18,383 nt of DNA, from contig JBCBJX010000064.1 of assembly GCA_038522735.1 (NCBI GenBank), positions 1-18,383 of the forward strand, written 5' to 3'. How positions within the stretch are numbered: position 1 is the first letter of the stretch; each line of letters opens with the position of its first letter. Source of the DNA: JBCBJX01 sp038522735 (GTDB lineage Bacteria; Pseudomonadota; Alphaproteobacteria; Caulobacterales; Parvularculaceae). The translations under genes were made by a program, and so were the position numbers. Positions 1-6,903 of the stretch are shown here, in pieces. Under the pieces are notes generated by a model that saw only the letters and a program-made list of their open reading frames with translations, was not told the origin of the DNA and made no database searches.

Positions 1-41
1 AGCCGTAACGAGTTTCGACGCGGGTCGCTCCGGTTCCTCCA
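1..41 (+). ncRNA. Partial second copy of SRP RNA 3' half
   Basis: This stretch is identical to nucleotides of about 57-97 of the ffs gene at 152-248, but on the opposite strand. It begins inside the conserved SRP core (agccgtaacgag) and ends with the 3' strand of the closing stem (ggttcctcc). The 5' half, which would contain the GGAA tetraloop, would lie left of base 1 and cannot be seen. It may be the end of a complete second ffs gene, a gene fragment, or an assembly fold-back. Confidence 0.5.
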
Positions 42-47
42 CCTCTA

Positions 48-145
48 GAAAACCCGCTCATCCCGGCGAAAGCCGGGACCTCCTGCGGCTCAGCGCCGAG
101 CCCGTGGCGTGAGGTCCCGGCTTTCGCCGGGATGAGCGGGTTTTC
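48..145. terminator. REP-like paired hairpins, probable bidirectional terminator of ffs
   Basis: Each half contains a hairpin with a 7-bp stem: tcccggc/gccggga at 61-78, with a GAAA loop on the + strand, and its mirror at 115-132. The two halves can also pair with each other into one long stem bounded by aaaaccc (48-54) and gggtttt, so on either strand the structure ends in a short T run. The motif resembles the dispersed 'catcccggcgaaagccggga' repeats common in alphaproteobacterial intergenic DNA. Because it directly follows the ffs 3' end, termination is a reasonable role. No other copy was noticed in the window. Confidence 0.6.
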
Positions 146-151
146 TATAAG

Positions 152-248
152 TGGAGGAACCGGAGCGACCCGCGTCGAAACTCGTTACGGCTGCTTCCTT
201 CCGGACCTGACCGGGTTGGCGAGGGGCGCGTCCGCCCGGCCCTCCGCC
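152..248 (-). ncRNA. ffs: 4.5S signal recognition particle RNA
   Basis: On the minus strand, bases 212-180 carry the universally conserved SRP domain IV: ggtcaggtccggaaggaag followed by cagccgtaacg, with the GGAA tetraloop and the asymmetric internal loop that bind Ffh. The flanks pair into the closing helix (5' ggcggagg near 248; 3' ggttcctcc near 152). The length of about 97 nt is normal for the small bacterial SRP RNA. It scaffolds Ffh and FtsY in cotranslational targeting of membrane proteins. The ends are set by the helix and by the promoter just upstream and may shift by a few bases. Its 3' half is duplicated in inverted orientation at 1-41. Confidence 0.92.
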
Positions 249-253
249 TCGAC

Positions 254-281
254 ATATCAGGCGCCGGGGCTTCGCACGCAA
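254..281 (-). promoter_or_regulatory. Likely sigma-70 promoter of ffs
   Basis: On the minus strand a TTGCGT element (276-281) and a TGATAT element (254-259) are separated by 16 bases. The -10 element ends about six bases before the expected ffs 5' end at 248, which is the normal distance. The assignment rests on sequence and spacing only. Confidence 0.5.
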
Positions 282-396
282 GAGCCGCGCACCTGTTGCG
301 CCGCGCCGAAGCGCGGCGCCGGCCGCGGTGGCCCGGGCCGCGCGAACCCGGTATCGAGGCCGAACCGCTTTTCAAACGACCGGAGCGCCGCGCCCG

Positions 397-1311
397 ATGA
401 CCGCCGCAGACGACGCCATTCTTTTCGCGGGCGCTCCCCTAGACCGCGCCTCAGCCCGGAAAACGGATCCGGACTGGATCACAGCGCAACTGGCGCGGCC
501 GGAGGCGGAGATGATCGCTTTCTTCCGCGGCGACCCGCTGCTCGCCGAAAGCGCGCCGCTCTGGCTCTCGACCGGCGCCCGTGGGGAGTTTCCGGCGGAC
601 GCGCCGATCATTTTCCTCGGCCTGCAGGAGGGCGCGCCGCGCTTCGCGATCGATGCGAGCGGCGCGGCGGATCATCCCGAACAGGCGCCCTTCGCCGATT
701 TCGGCCGCTACGGCTCGTTACGTGACGCGGGCATGGCGGGACTGTCGGACGCGGACCTTGCAATCCTCGGCCAGGGCCGCTGGGTCCTCGACTGGCACGC
801 GCGGCACCGGTTCTGCGCCGTCTGCGGCGCGCCGACGGACATGGTCGATGGCGGCGGCAAGCGCCGCTGCCCGGAGTGCGGCGCCGAGCATTTTCCGCGT
901 ACGGATCCGGTGGCGATCGTCCTGCCGGTCCTCGGCGACAAATGCCTGCTCGGCCGCGGCGTCAAATTCCCGCCGCCCTTTTTCTCCGCCCTCGCCGGGT
1001 TCGTGGAGCCCTGCGAGACGCTAGAGGAGTGCGCAGTCCGCGAAACCTTTGAAGAAGCGGGCGTACGGATCGAAAATCCGCGTTACCTCTTCTCCCAGCC
1101 CTGGCCGTTCCCGTCGTCCCTCATGTGCGGCTTCCTCGCCGATGCGGTCTCGGAGGAGATCATCATTGACGAAGCGGAGATCGCTGAAGCGCGCTGGGTT
1201 GAGAAATCCGAGATCGCGGCGCTCCTCAATGGCGAGCACCGCGACGACATCGCTATCCCGCCCCGCATCGCCATCGCGCACCACCTGCTGCGGGTCTGGG
1301 CGGACGCGTAG
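397..1311 (+). CDS. nudC: NADH pyrophosphatase NudC (Nudix hydrolase)
   Basis: A 304-aa protein with the full NudC layout. An N-terminal variable domain is followed by a zinc ribbon (C140-x2-C143 ... C158-x2-C161), then the Nudix box at about 201-223 (GFVEPCETLEECAVRETFEE, then AGV), which supplies the Glu residues that bind Mg/Mn. The SQPWPFPS motif (233-240) is diagnostic of the NADH-diphosphatase branch. The family hydrolyses NAD(H) to NMN(H) and AMP and removes NAD caps from RNA. The ATG at 397 is chosen because ggagcg lies about ten bases upstream and the longer reading frame adds only low-complexity basic residues. It diverges from ffs and converges on the nucleotidyltransferase gene with three bases between stop codons. 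Confidence 0.93.
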   Translation: MTAADDAILFAGAPLDRASARKTDPDWITAQLARPEAEMIAFFRGDPLLAESAPLWLSTGARGEFPADAPIIFLGLQEGAPRFAIDASGAADHPEQAPFADFGRYGSLRDAGMAGLSDADLAILGQGRWVLDWHARHRFCAVCGAPTDMVDGGGKRRCPECGAEHFPRTDPVAIVLPVLGDKCLLGRGVKFPPPFFSALAGFVEPCETLEECAVRETFEEAGVRIENPRYLFSQPWPFPSSLMCGFLADAVSEEIIIDEAEIAEARWVEKSEIAALLNGEHRDDIAIPPRIAIAHHLLRVWADA

Positions 1312-1314
1312 ACC

Positions 1315-2331
1315 CTAGAGCGCGGCGAGACGCTCGGCGGCGTCCGGCGACGATTTAAGTGACCGTTCCAGCCGCTCGACCCACCGGGCGCCGCGGCCCA
1401 TCGCGTCCTCATAGGCCTCGCGCAGATCGTCGGGGCGATCCTCCGCCAGCACGTCGATCAGGAATTCAGCCTGCAGACGATCCTTGCGCGCCTTCAGGCT
1501 GTCCCGCCCTTCGCGGCGGCGATCGGCGACGATTAGCTTGTGGACCGCGAAGCGCTCCGGCCGCGGGACCTGCACGAGAACGCCGGAGCGGTAGAGCGCG
1601 GCCGCCTGGATGGGTTCGGCGATCAGGTAGTTGAGATAGTGGAGAGACTGCGCGCCCACGCCGAGCGCCGCGAGGGGCCGCACGCCCTCCTCCTCCGAGA
1701 ACGACGGCGTCAGGAACTCGACGAGCACGTCGTTTCGCGTCTGCCGCCAGCGCCACGACTTGACGTCGCCGAGGCTGGGGGCGGGATCGAACGCGAAATC
1801 GTCAAGCACCTCGCCGACGGTCGGCTCGGCGACATCGCCCAGGGCGAGAGAAAGCCGCTCAAAGCTGGCGATATCGACGTCATTGGTGACAGCGCTCTGA
1901 TCGAAGGCGATGCGTACGCCGAGCTCGCCTTCGTAAAGGCGGAAGGCGTGGGTTCCGACGACCGTTCCGCCGAGCCGGAACACGCCCGCCGTCGCCATCG
2001 CCGCGAGCAGACCGCCGGTCGCGCCGTCGACGGGCAGAAACCCTTCAGCGCGCAGGAGACGGACGAGCCGCGATCGACGGTCTTTGCGGCTTTCGGCGTC
2101 GGCCTTCAGCGCTTGGTGTCGGGAAAGCCGATCGCGCAACGCCTCGGCGTCCTCGCCGATATAGCGTTTCTTGACGTCGGACCCGACGCGATAGCTGTCG
2201 TACCAGTAGACGCGTCCGCGCCGTTCGACGCGGGTCGGCGTCCCGCGGATCTCCGACGCTTTCTCATCGAGAAGCGACCGCAGGAGGTCGATATAGGCGG
2301 CGTGCGCGACGGCGGAATGGCGTTCGATCAT
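1315..2331 (-). CDS. GSU2403-family nucleotidyltransferase-fold protein
   Basis: A 338-aa protein that I recognise as the NTP_transf_8 / 'GSU2403 family nucleotidyltransferase fold' type. The N-terminal part (about 1-95) is helical and contains the RRGRVYWYDSYR...KKRYIGED segment. It is followed by RAEGFLPVDGATGGLLAAMA and the core GGTVVGTHAFRLYEGELG (121-138). D151 and D153 in the TNDVDIA motif are the expected metal-binding acids of a pol-beta-like fold. The substrate is unknown for the family, and I do not assign one. The ATG at 2331 is preferred over the TTG at 2346, because the inferred transcription start near 2342 would leave an 11-base leader. There is no clear Shine-Dalgarno sequence. 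The gene is monocistronic, between convergent nudC and pheA, and its AT-rich upstream DNA contrasts with its GC-rich surroundings. Confidence 0.75.
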   Translation of the reverse strand: MIERHSAVAHAAYIDLLRSLLDEKASEIRGTPTRVERRGRVYWYDSYRVGSDVKKRYIGEDAEALRDRLSRHQALKADAESRKDRRSRLVRLLRAEGFLPVDGATGGLLAAMATAGVFRLGGTVVGTHAFRLYEGELGVRIAFDQSAVTNDVDIASFERLSLALGDVAEPTVGEVLDDFAFDPAPSLGDVKSWRWRQTRNDVLVEFLTPSFSEEEGVRPLAALGVGAQSLHYLNYLIAEPIQAAALYRSGVLVQVPRPERFAVHKLIVADRRREGRDSLKARKDRLQAEFLIDVLAEDRPDDLREAYEDAMGRGARWVERLERSLKSSPDAAERLAAL

Positions 2332-2335
2332 GGCG

Positions 2336-2366
2336 ATGTTCAACAAAATTTATTTTTGTAGAACAC
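2336..2366. promoter_or_regulatory. Operator-like palindrome 1 (over the -10 element)
   Basis: An imperfect palindrome of two 14-base arms with a 3-base spacer: atgttcaacaaaat (2336-2349), tta, tttttgtagaacac (2353-2366). Its centre, at 2351, falls on the putative -10 element, so a bound protein would block transcription. It shares arm sequence and geometry with the second palindrome 34 bases upstream. Confidence 0.7.
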
Positions 2367-2377
2367 GCTGTGCTCAA
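2349..2377 (-). promoter_or_regulatory. Putative promoter of the nucleotidyltransferase gene
   Basis: On the minus strand TTGAGC (2372-2377) and AATAAA (2349-2354) are separated by 17 bases. Each matches the sigma-70 consensus at four of six positions. The predicted start near 2342 gives a very short leader to the ATG at 2331. The element lies inside the pair of palindromes at 2336-2366 and 2370-2400. Confidence 0.5.
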
Positions 2378-2400
2378 CGAATCAAGTTTTTGTTGAACAT
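2370..2400. promoter_or_regulatory. Operator-like palindrome 2 (over the -35 element)
   Basis: A second 14-3-14 palindrome: gtgctcaacgaatc (2370-2383), aag, tttttgttgaacat (2387-2400). The right arm matches the outer arm of palindrome 1 (reverse complement) at 13 of 14 bases. The left arm is more diverged. It covers the putative -35 element. Identical geometry and a spacing of 34 bp, about three helical turns, suggest cooperative binding of one regulator to both. Confidence 0.65.
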
Positions 2401-2466
2401 CTCTCGCGTTTCACGAAATCACCCTCAAGATCAAAGCCTTGACCAGCGCCAATCCAATGGCGCGCC

Positions 2467-3306
2467 TCACCGGTCCGGCGCAGCCGGGTAGACGCCGAGG
2501 ATTTTGAATGAGGCTGAGAAGAAGCCGAGCTCTTCAAGCGCCAGCTGCACGGGCCGCTCTTCCGGGTGGCCTTCGATATCGGCGTAGAAGCGCGTCGCGG
2601 CGAACGAGCCCCCGAGCTGGTAGCTTTCAAGCTTCGTCATGTTGACGCCGTTGGTCGCGAAGCCACCGAGGGCCTTGTAAAGCGCCGCCGGGATGTTCCG
2701 CACGTTGAAGACGAAAGTGGTGATGACCTTGCCGTCCCCGGGTCTCGGGTCGGCGGGCTCCGGAGCCATGACGATGAAACGGGTCGTGTTGTGTTCGGCG
2801 TCCTCCACATCGCGGCGGAGGATTTCGAGGCCGTAGGTCTCCGCCGCGAGCTCCGAGGCGATGACCGCCCGTTCGTGGTCCGGACGCTCCGCGAGGGCCT
2901 TCGCCGCGCCCGCCGTGTCGCCGGCGGCGACCGCCTCGAGACCGAGCTCGTGGATGACGTCGAGGCACTGGCCGAGAGCCATGGCGTGGCTGAAAACCCG
3001 TTTCACTTTCGACAGGTCCGCGCCGGGAACGCCGAGAAGGTGATGGTTCACCCGCATCAGATGTTCCGCGACGATATGGAGGTCCGTCTCCGGCAAAAGC
3101 CGGTGGATGTCCGTCACCCGGCCCGCCAGAGAGTTTTCAACCGGGATCATGGCCTTCGCTGCGCGGCCGGATTTCACCGCCTCAAAGACGTCGTCGAAGG
3201 TCGGCGTCGCGAACGGCTCCAGATCCGGTGCGTAACGCGCGCAGGCGAGGTGGGAGTAGGCGCCCGGCTCGCCCTGGAACGCGATCTTTTGTCGGGGTTC
3301 GGCCAT
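2467..3306 (-). CDS. pheA: Prephenate dehydratase
   Basis: A 279-aa monofunctional prephenate dehydratase, making phenylpyruvate for phenylalanine synthesis in the cytoplasm. The catalytic domain spans about 7-180, with the GEPGAYSH start motif (12-19), PVENSLAG (55-62) and the catalytic TRF triplet (175-177). A C-terminal ACT domain (about 193-275) binds phenylalanine for feedback inhibition. Its effector site reads KLESYQLGG where the classical form is ESRP. To my knowledge this variant is usual in alphaproteobacteria. The ATG at 3306 is preceded by agga about ten bases upstream. The gene diverges from the cytochrome c gene, a neighbourhood often seen in this class. No leader peptide or attenuator was found upstream. 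Confidence 0.95.
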   Translation of the reverse strand: MAEPRQKIAFQGEPGAYSHLACARYAPDLEPFATPTFDDVFEAVKSGRAAKAMIPVENSLAGRVTDIHRLLPETDLHIVAEHLMRVNHHLLGVPGADLSKVKRVFSHAMALGQCLDVIHELGLEAVAAGDTAGAAKALAERPDHERAVIASELAAETYGLEILRRDVEDAEHNTTRFIVMAPEPADPRPGDGKVITTFVFNVRNIPAALYKALGGFATNGVNMTKLESYQLGGSFAATRFYADIEGHPEERPVQLALEELGFFSASFKILGVYPAAPDR

Positions 3307-3434
3307 GGCGGTCGGATCCTAACTCTCTTATTGAACAAGCCGCTCTATGCGCCCCTGCGCCGCGCCGCAACGCCGTTGCGCGCCGCGCCGGCCGCCGGTA
3401 TGCGAAACGCCGATCGAATAGACGAGACATCGCT

Positions 3435-4013
3435 ATGGAAATGAACAAGATTTTCGCCGCCATCCTGACGTCCGCGCTGATGCTGTTCGGCATGCGCGAG
3501 CTGGGTGCGGCGGTCTATTCCGGCCACGGCGGTCACCATGGCGAGCTGCACCTCGCTTACGAGCCGGTCGATGTCGCCACATTGTTCGACGCCGCGGGCG
3601 CAGCAGGCGCCGCCGCGGAACCGGAGGCCGATCTCGGGACGCTGCTCGCCGCTGCGCCGGCCAGCGACCGCTCGATCGCGATCTGCAAGTCCTGTCACTC
3701 CTTCGACAAGGGCGGCGCGAACGGCACCGGCCCGAACCTCTGGGACATCGTCGGCCGCGAGGTCGCCTCGGTCGCCGGTTATTCCTATTCCGGAGCGCTT
3801 CAGGACTTCGGCGGCGAATGGACCTACGAGCGCCTGGATGCGTATCTGGAGAACAGCCAGGGCTATGTTCCGGGCACGGCGATGAACCAGAAGCATCGCA
3901 AGCCTGAAAAGCGCGCCGCGATGCTCGCCTATCTGCAGACCCTCAGCGACAGCCCCGTTCCGTTTCCGGAGCCCGCCGGCCCCATCGGCGAGGAAACCGT
4001 CGCGGACGAATAA
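3435..4013 (+). CDS. Membrane-anchored c-type cytochrome (CycM-like)
   Basis: A 192-aa class I cytochrome c. An uncleaved hydrophobic N-terminus (about 4-23) anchors it in the inner membrane. A His-rich and Ala/Glu-rich linker (to about 75) leads to the periplasmic haem domain. The haem attachment motif is C84-K-S-C87-H88. The axial methionine is probably in GTAMNQKHRKPEKRAAMLAY, before the C-terminal helix. The layout matches the CycM/cytochrome c552 group, which carries electrons from the bc1 complex to terminal oxidases. Two in-frame ATGs exist, at 3435 and 3441, and the first is taken because gacgag lies upstream. Its stop is five bases from the stop of the convergent C40 peptidase gene. 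Confidence 0.88.
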   Translation: MEMNKIFAAILTSALMLFGMRELGAAVYSGHGGHHGELHLAYEPVDVATLFDAAGAAGAAAEPEADLGTLLAAAPASDRSIAICKSCHSFDKGGANGTGPNLWDIVGREVASVAGYSYSGALQDFGGEWTYERLDAYLENSQGYVPGTAMNQKHRKPEKRAAMLAYLQTLSDSPVPFPEPAGPIGEETVADE

Positions 4014-4018
4014 ACGGT

Positions 4019-4870
4019 CTAGGCGGAGAGCCGGGCGACGCGGGTCACCGGTCCCTCTTTCTCCCTGATCCGTTCCGAGAAGGCGCGGGCATCGTCGATC
4101 GAGACGCACATGTGTGTCGCATTGGCGTGGATCATCCGCACGCCATCGGTCATGATGGCGACGTGGCCATTCCAGAAAACAAGATCGCCGCGCCTCAGCG
4201 CGATGTCGGGCCAGTCGCCGACGACCGTCTCGCCGAGCGCTGAGATCTGCATGTCGGTGTCCCGGGGCGCCCGGACGCCCGCCGCTTCCAGCGCGTTCTG
4301 GACGAGGGCGGAGCAGTCGAGGCCGAGACTTTCACGACCGCCCCAAAAGTAGGGCGCCCCGAGGAAGCGCTCCGCGACGGCGACGAAATCCTCCTCCCGC
4401 TCGCCGATCGGCCGGACATGGCCGGCATGGACCCATCCGCCGCGCGCGGTTTTCAGATATTTTCCGGACGCGTCGGCGTCCCCGACCGCCAGCTTGGCGT
4501 TCATGCTGATGAGGCTGAATGGCGCGGATTTAAGGTCGGGCTCGGAATAAAGATAGGTGCGCAGGGCGCTCACCCGGTGCGTGACCGGATCGACGGGATG
4601 GGACAGCGTTTCCGCGGCAACGTACCCAACATAATCGTCGAACGCCGCCTGCCCCCAGCACCAGCCGTCCCGTTCGTCGTAGACGACGAAGGTCTCGCCG
4701 TAGAGGGCCTGCGTCTCCTGGGGCCCGTCGTCTGCGGGCGTCCGGCGGATCGGCGCGACGGACGCGGAGACCTGCATCGGCGTCCCGTCGACATAGCGCT
4801 CGGCCTCGACGACGCCTTTCAGATGCGCGGCGGCGATATCGCCGCGCGCCGGCGTCAGCCGTCTATCCAT
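4019..4870 (-). CDS. NlpC/P60 (C40) peptidase with SH3-like domains
   Basis: A 283-aa cysteine peptidase. Two bacterial SH3-like segments (about 30-92 and 100-155) precede an NlpC/P60 domain (about 160-283). The catalytic Cys is C186 in GLDCSALVQ, the catalytic His is H236 in GHVAIM, and a third polar residue is probably H248 in MIHANATH. The family cleaves gamma-D-Glu-diamino acid bonds in murein peptides. No signal peptide is visible, so a cytoplasmic role in murein-peptide recycling is more likely than wall hydrolysis. That would fit the nearby leucyl aminopeptidase. The start overlaps the end of the MarR gene by eight bases (tATGgaTAG), implying translational coupling. Confidence 0.9.
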   Translation of the reverse strand: MDRRLTPARGDIAAAHLKGVVEAERYVDGTPMQVSASVAPIRRTPADDGPQETQALYGETFVVYDERDGWCWGQAAFDDYVGYVAAETLSHPVDPVTHRVSALRTYLYSEPDLKSAPFSLISMNAKLAVGDADASGKYLKTARGGWVHAGHVRPIGEREEDFVAVAERFLGAPYFWGGRESLGLDCSALVQNALEAAGVRAPRDTDMQISALGETVVGDWPDIALRRGDLVFWNGHVAIMTDGVRMIHANATHMCVSIDDARAFSERIREKEGPVTRVARLSA

Positions 4871-5252
4871 AGGCGGAGACGGGGAGGTCGTCGTCCGGTC
4901 CGTATTCGTCGTCGACGCCGGACACCTCGGCGATCAGGGAGCTGAAGGCGTCGACATACTCAGCGCCTTCCGGCGTTCTCTGCACGAGAACGATGCGGCG
5001 GTCGCCATCGTCGCGACCGCGGCGCACGAGCTTCAGGATGGAAAGGGTGTCGAGAGCGCGGCTGATCGCCGGCTTCGGGACGCGCAGCTGATCGGAAAGG
5101 CCGCGCACCGTATGCGGCCCCGGCGTCAGGTACACGGTCAACAGGATCGCCCATTGGCGCACGGAGAGATCCGGTCCGTCGTTGCGCACCGATTGGGTGA
5201 GCACGTCTTTCCACATGCCGACCGCCGCGCGCGCCGTTTGATCGCCGTACAT
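4863..5252 (-). CDS. MarR-type winged-helix regulator
   Basis: A 129-aa protein with the MarR core: a helical N-terminus (1-40), a helix-turn-helix at about 46-70 (TVRGLSDQLRVPKPAISRAL) and the wing with the characteristic DDGDRR (81-86). The tail (110-129) is acidic. The start at 5252 has a good Shine-Dalgarno (ggagg, four bases before ATG), whereas the longer frame to 5372 would run into the aminopeptidase gene. It lies between the aminopeptidase and the C40 peptidase, overlapping the latter by eight bases. A role in controlling this cluster is inference. No operator was identified, and the ligand is unknown. Confidence 0.88.
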   Translation of the reverse strand: MYGDQTARAAVGMWKDVLTQSVRNDGPDLSVRQWAILLTVYLTPGPHTVRGLSDQLRVPKPAISRALDTLSILKLVRRGRDDGDRRIVLVQRTPEGAEYVDAFSSLIAEVSGVDDEYGPDDDLPVSAYG

Positions 5253-5334
5253 CCCGCCTCCTTCATTTTTCCAGCAAAATGAGGCGCTTCGGGCGGGTCC
5301 CGCAAGACGGAAATGAAAAACCGCCGCGCGCCGC

Positions 5335-6747
5335 CTATTCTGCAGGCGGGTAGCGATTCGCGAGCACTCCAAAGAGGGCGCGAACAGCCTGCGCCTCGCC
5401 GCCGACGGGCCGGCCGGGACGCTTCTTCAGAGACCAGGCGTAAATGTCGAAATGAACGTAGGACCCGGTTTCGGGGGCGAAACGCTTCAGGAATAAAGCA
5501 GCTGTAATCGAGCCAGCGAAAGGCGGCGGCGTTGAAATGTTCGCCATGTCTGCAATGTCGCTGTCGAGCCAGCCGTCATAGCCGGCCCAGAGCGGCATGC
5601 GCCAGACAGGGTCGGCCGCGGCGATGGACGCTTCGGCGATCTCCGCGGCGAGGCCTTCGTCGTCCGTATAGAACGGCGGCAGTTCCGGGCCGAGGGCGAC
5701 GCGCGCGGCGCCTGTCAGCGTCGCGAGGGTGATTGTCAGATCAGGCTTCGCTTCCGCGGCGCGCGCCATTGCGTCGGCGAGCACCAGCCGGCCCTCCGCG
5801 TCCGTATTGAGGATCTCCACCGTCTTTCCGGCGCGGCTCTGGAAGACGTCGCTCGGGCGGAAGGACGATCCGGAAACAGCGTTCTCGACGGCGGGAATGA
5901 GCAGCGTCAGCCGGACGCGAAGCCCCGCGGCCATCACCATCTGGGCGAGGGCGAGGGCGTTGGCGGCGCCGCCCATATCCTTCTTCATCAGCCCCATGCC
6001 GCCTTCGGGCTTGATGTTGAGCCCGCCTGAGTCAAAGCAGACGCCCTTGCCGATGATCGCAAGGCGCGGGTCCTCCGCACGCCCCCAATCGAGTGTGATC
6101 AGCCGCGGCGCCTTGGCCGCAGCGCGGCCGACGGCGTGAACGAGCGGATAGTTCTCCGTAAGGAGCGCATCGCCTTCCACGACGGAGAACCGGGCGCTGA
6201 AGCGCTCCGCCAGCATCTCCGCCTCCGCCGCCAGCGCGTCGGGGCCCATATCCTCCGTCGGCGTATTGACGAGATCGCGCGCGAGGAACGTCGCCTCGAG
6301 CGCCCGCGCGACGGCGGGGAGGTCGGCTTCGGGCGGCGCGACGAATTGCGGGCGCGCGGTCGGGCCGTCCTTATACCGCGTGAACCGGTAACGTCCGAGC
6401 CCCCAGGCGAAGGCGGCGCGGCTCGCAGCCGCAGGGTCGAGCGCAGCGGCGCCATGAAGAGCGTAGACCCCGTCCGGCGCTTTCTCGGCGACCGCGGCCA
6501 GGATGAAGGGATCCGCGCCGTCCCCAGTTCCCAGAACGGCCTGCGGCGGCCCGCCAGCCTGACCCGGCGCGACGAGAAACCGGCCGGCTTCGCCGGAAAA
6601 CCCGTTCAACTCCAGAAAATACCGCGCCGGCTCTTCGAGATCGGCAAGGATCGCGTCTGCATCTTGCGCGGCGACGAGGCGGACGGGCGTCGCGTCCGCG
6701 GGCTCGTCGGCCGATGCGATCCCGAAACGACCTAAATTCAACGGCAT
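5335..6747 (-). CDS. Leucyl aminopeptidase family protein (M17)
   Basis: A 470-aa M17 aminopeptidase. The N-terminal domain (about 1-150) is variable and the C-terminal catalytic domain is well conserved. Visible dinuclear metal ligands are K234 and D239 (GKGVCFDSGG), D257 (KKDMGG), and D316 and E318 in the NTDAEGRL signature (314-321). Catalytic residues are K246 and R320. These enzymes remove N-terminal residues from peptides in the cytoplasm, usually as hexamers. The length is normal. The ATG at 6747 follows an agagga-type Shine-Dalgarno. It is the first gene of a minus-strand cluster with the MarR and C40 genes, 82 bases before MarR, and it diverges from tadD. Confidence 0.93.
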   Translation of the reverse strand: MPLNLGRFGIASADEPADATPVRLVAAQDADAILADLEEPARYFLELNGFSGEAGRFLVAPGQAGGPPQAVLGTGDGADPFILAAVAEKAPDGVYALHGAAALDPAAASRAAFAWGLGRYRFTRYKDGPTARPQFVAPPEADLPAVARALEATFLARDLVNTPTEDMGPDALAAEAEMLAERFSARFSVVEGDALLTENYPLVHAVGRAAAKAPRLITLDWGRAEDPRLAIIGKGVCFDSGGLNIKPEGGMGLMKKDMGGAANALALAQMVMAAGLRVRLTLLIPAVENAVSGSSFRPSDVFQSRAGKTVEILNTDAEGRLVLADAMARAAEAKPDLTITLATLTGAARVALGPELPPFYTDDEGLAAEIAEASIAAADPVWRMPLWAGYDGWLDSDIADMANISTPPPFAGSITAALFLKRFAPETGSYVHFDIYAWSLKKRPGRPVGGEAQAVRALFGVLANRYPPAE

Positions 6748-6903
6748 CGGTTTCCTCTATTGCGCTGCGCCTCATCGCCCGGTCTCGATCGCGCCGGATC
6801 GAAAAATCATGAAGTTTCAAGGCGGCGAACGCGGTTAAGGCTTCTTTGATCGGTTGTAGCGATGCTGCAGGCCGTGTCGAGAAACGACCCCGGACAGGCC
6901 GCC

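Larger units (their letters stand above)
1..192. repeat. Large inverted repeat at the window edge (82-bp arms, 28-bp spacer)
   Basis: Bases 1-82 are the reverse complement of 111-192, with mismatches only at 43 and 45. The 28-base spacer (83-110) holds a smaller dyad, ggctc/gagcc. The outer 41-42 bases of each arm are the 3' half of the SRP RNA gene, and the inner part is a REP-like hairpin. The left arm stops at base 1, so the copy may continue outside the window. Two readings fit: a real convergent duplication of ffs around a palindrome, or a fold-back artefact at a contig end. Confidence 0.93.

Noticed and set aside
1540..2361. Plus-strand reading frame opposite the nucleotidyltransferase gene
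   Set aside because: The minus-strand frame has recognisable family motifs; the plus frame has none and is a shadow.
3307..3434. Possible Phe attenuator or shared promoter between pheA and the cytochrome c gene
   Set aside because: No Phe-rich leader peptide, no terminator/antiterminator stems and no convincing -35/-10 pair were seen.
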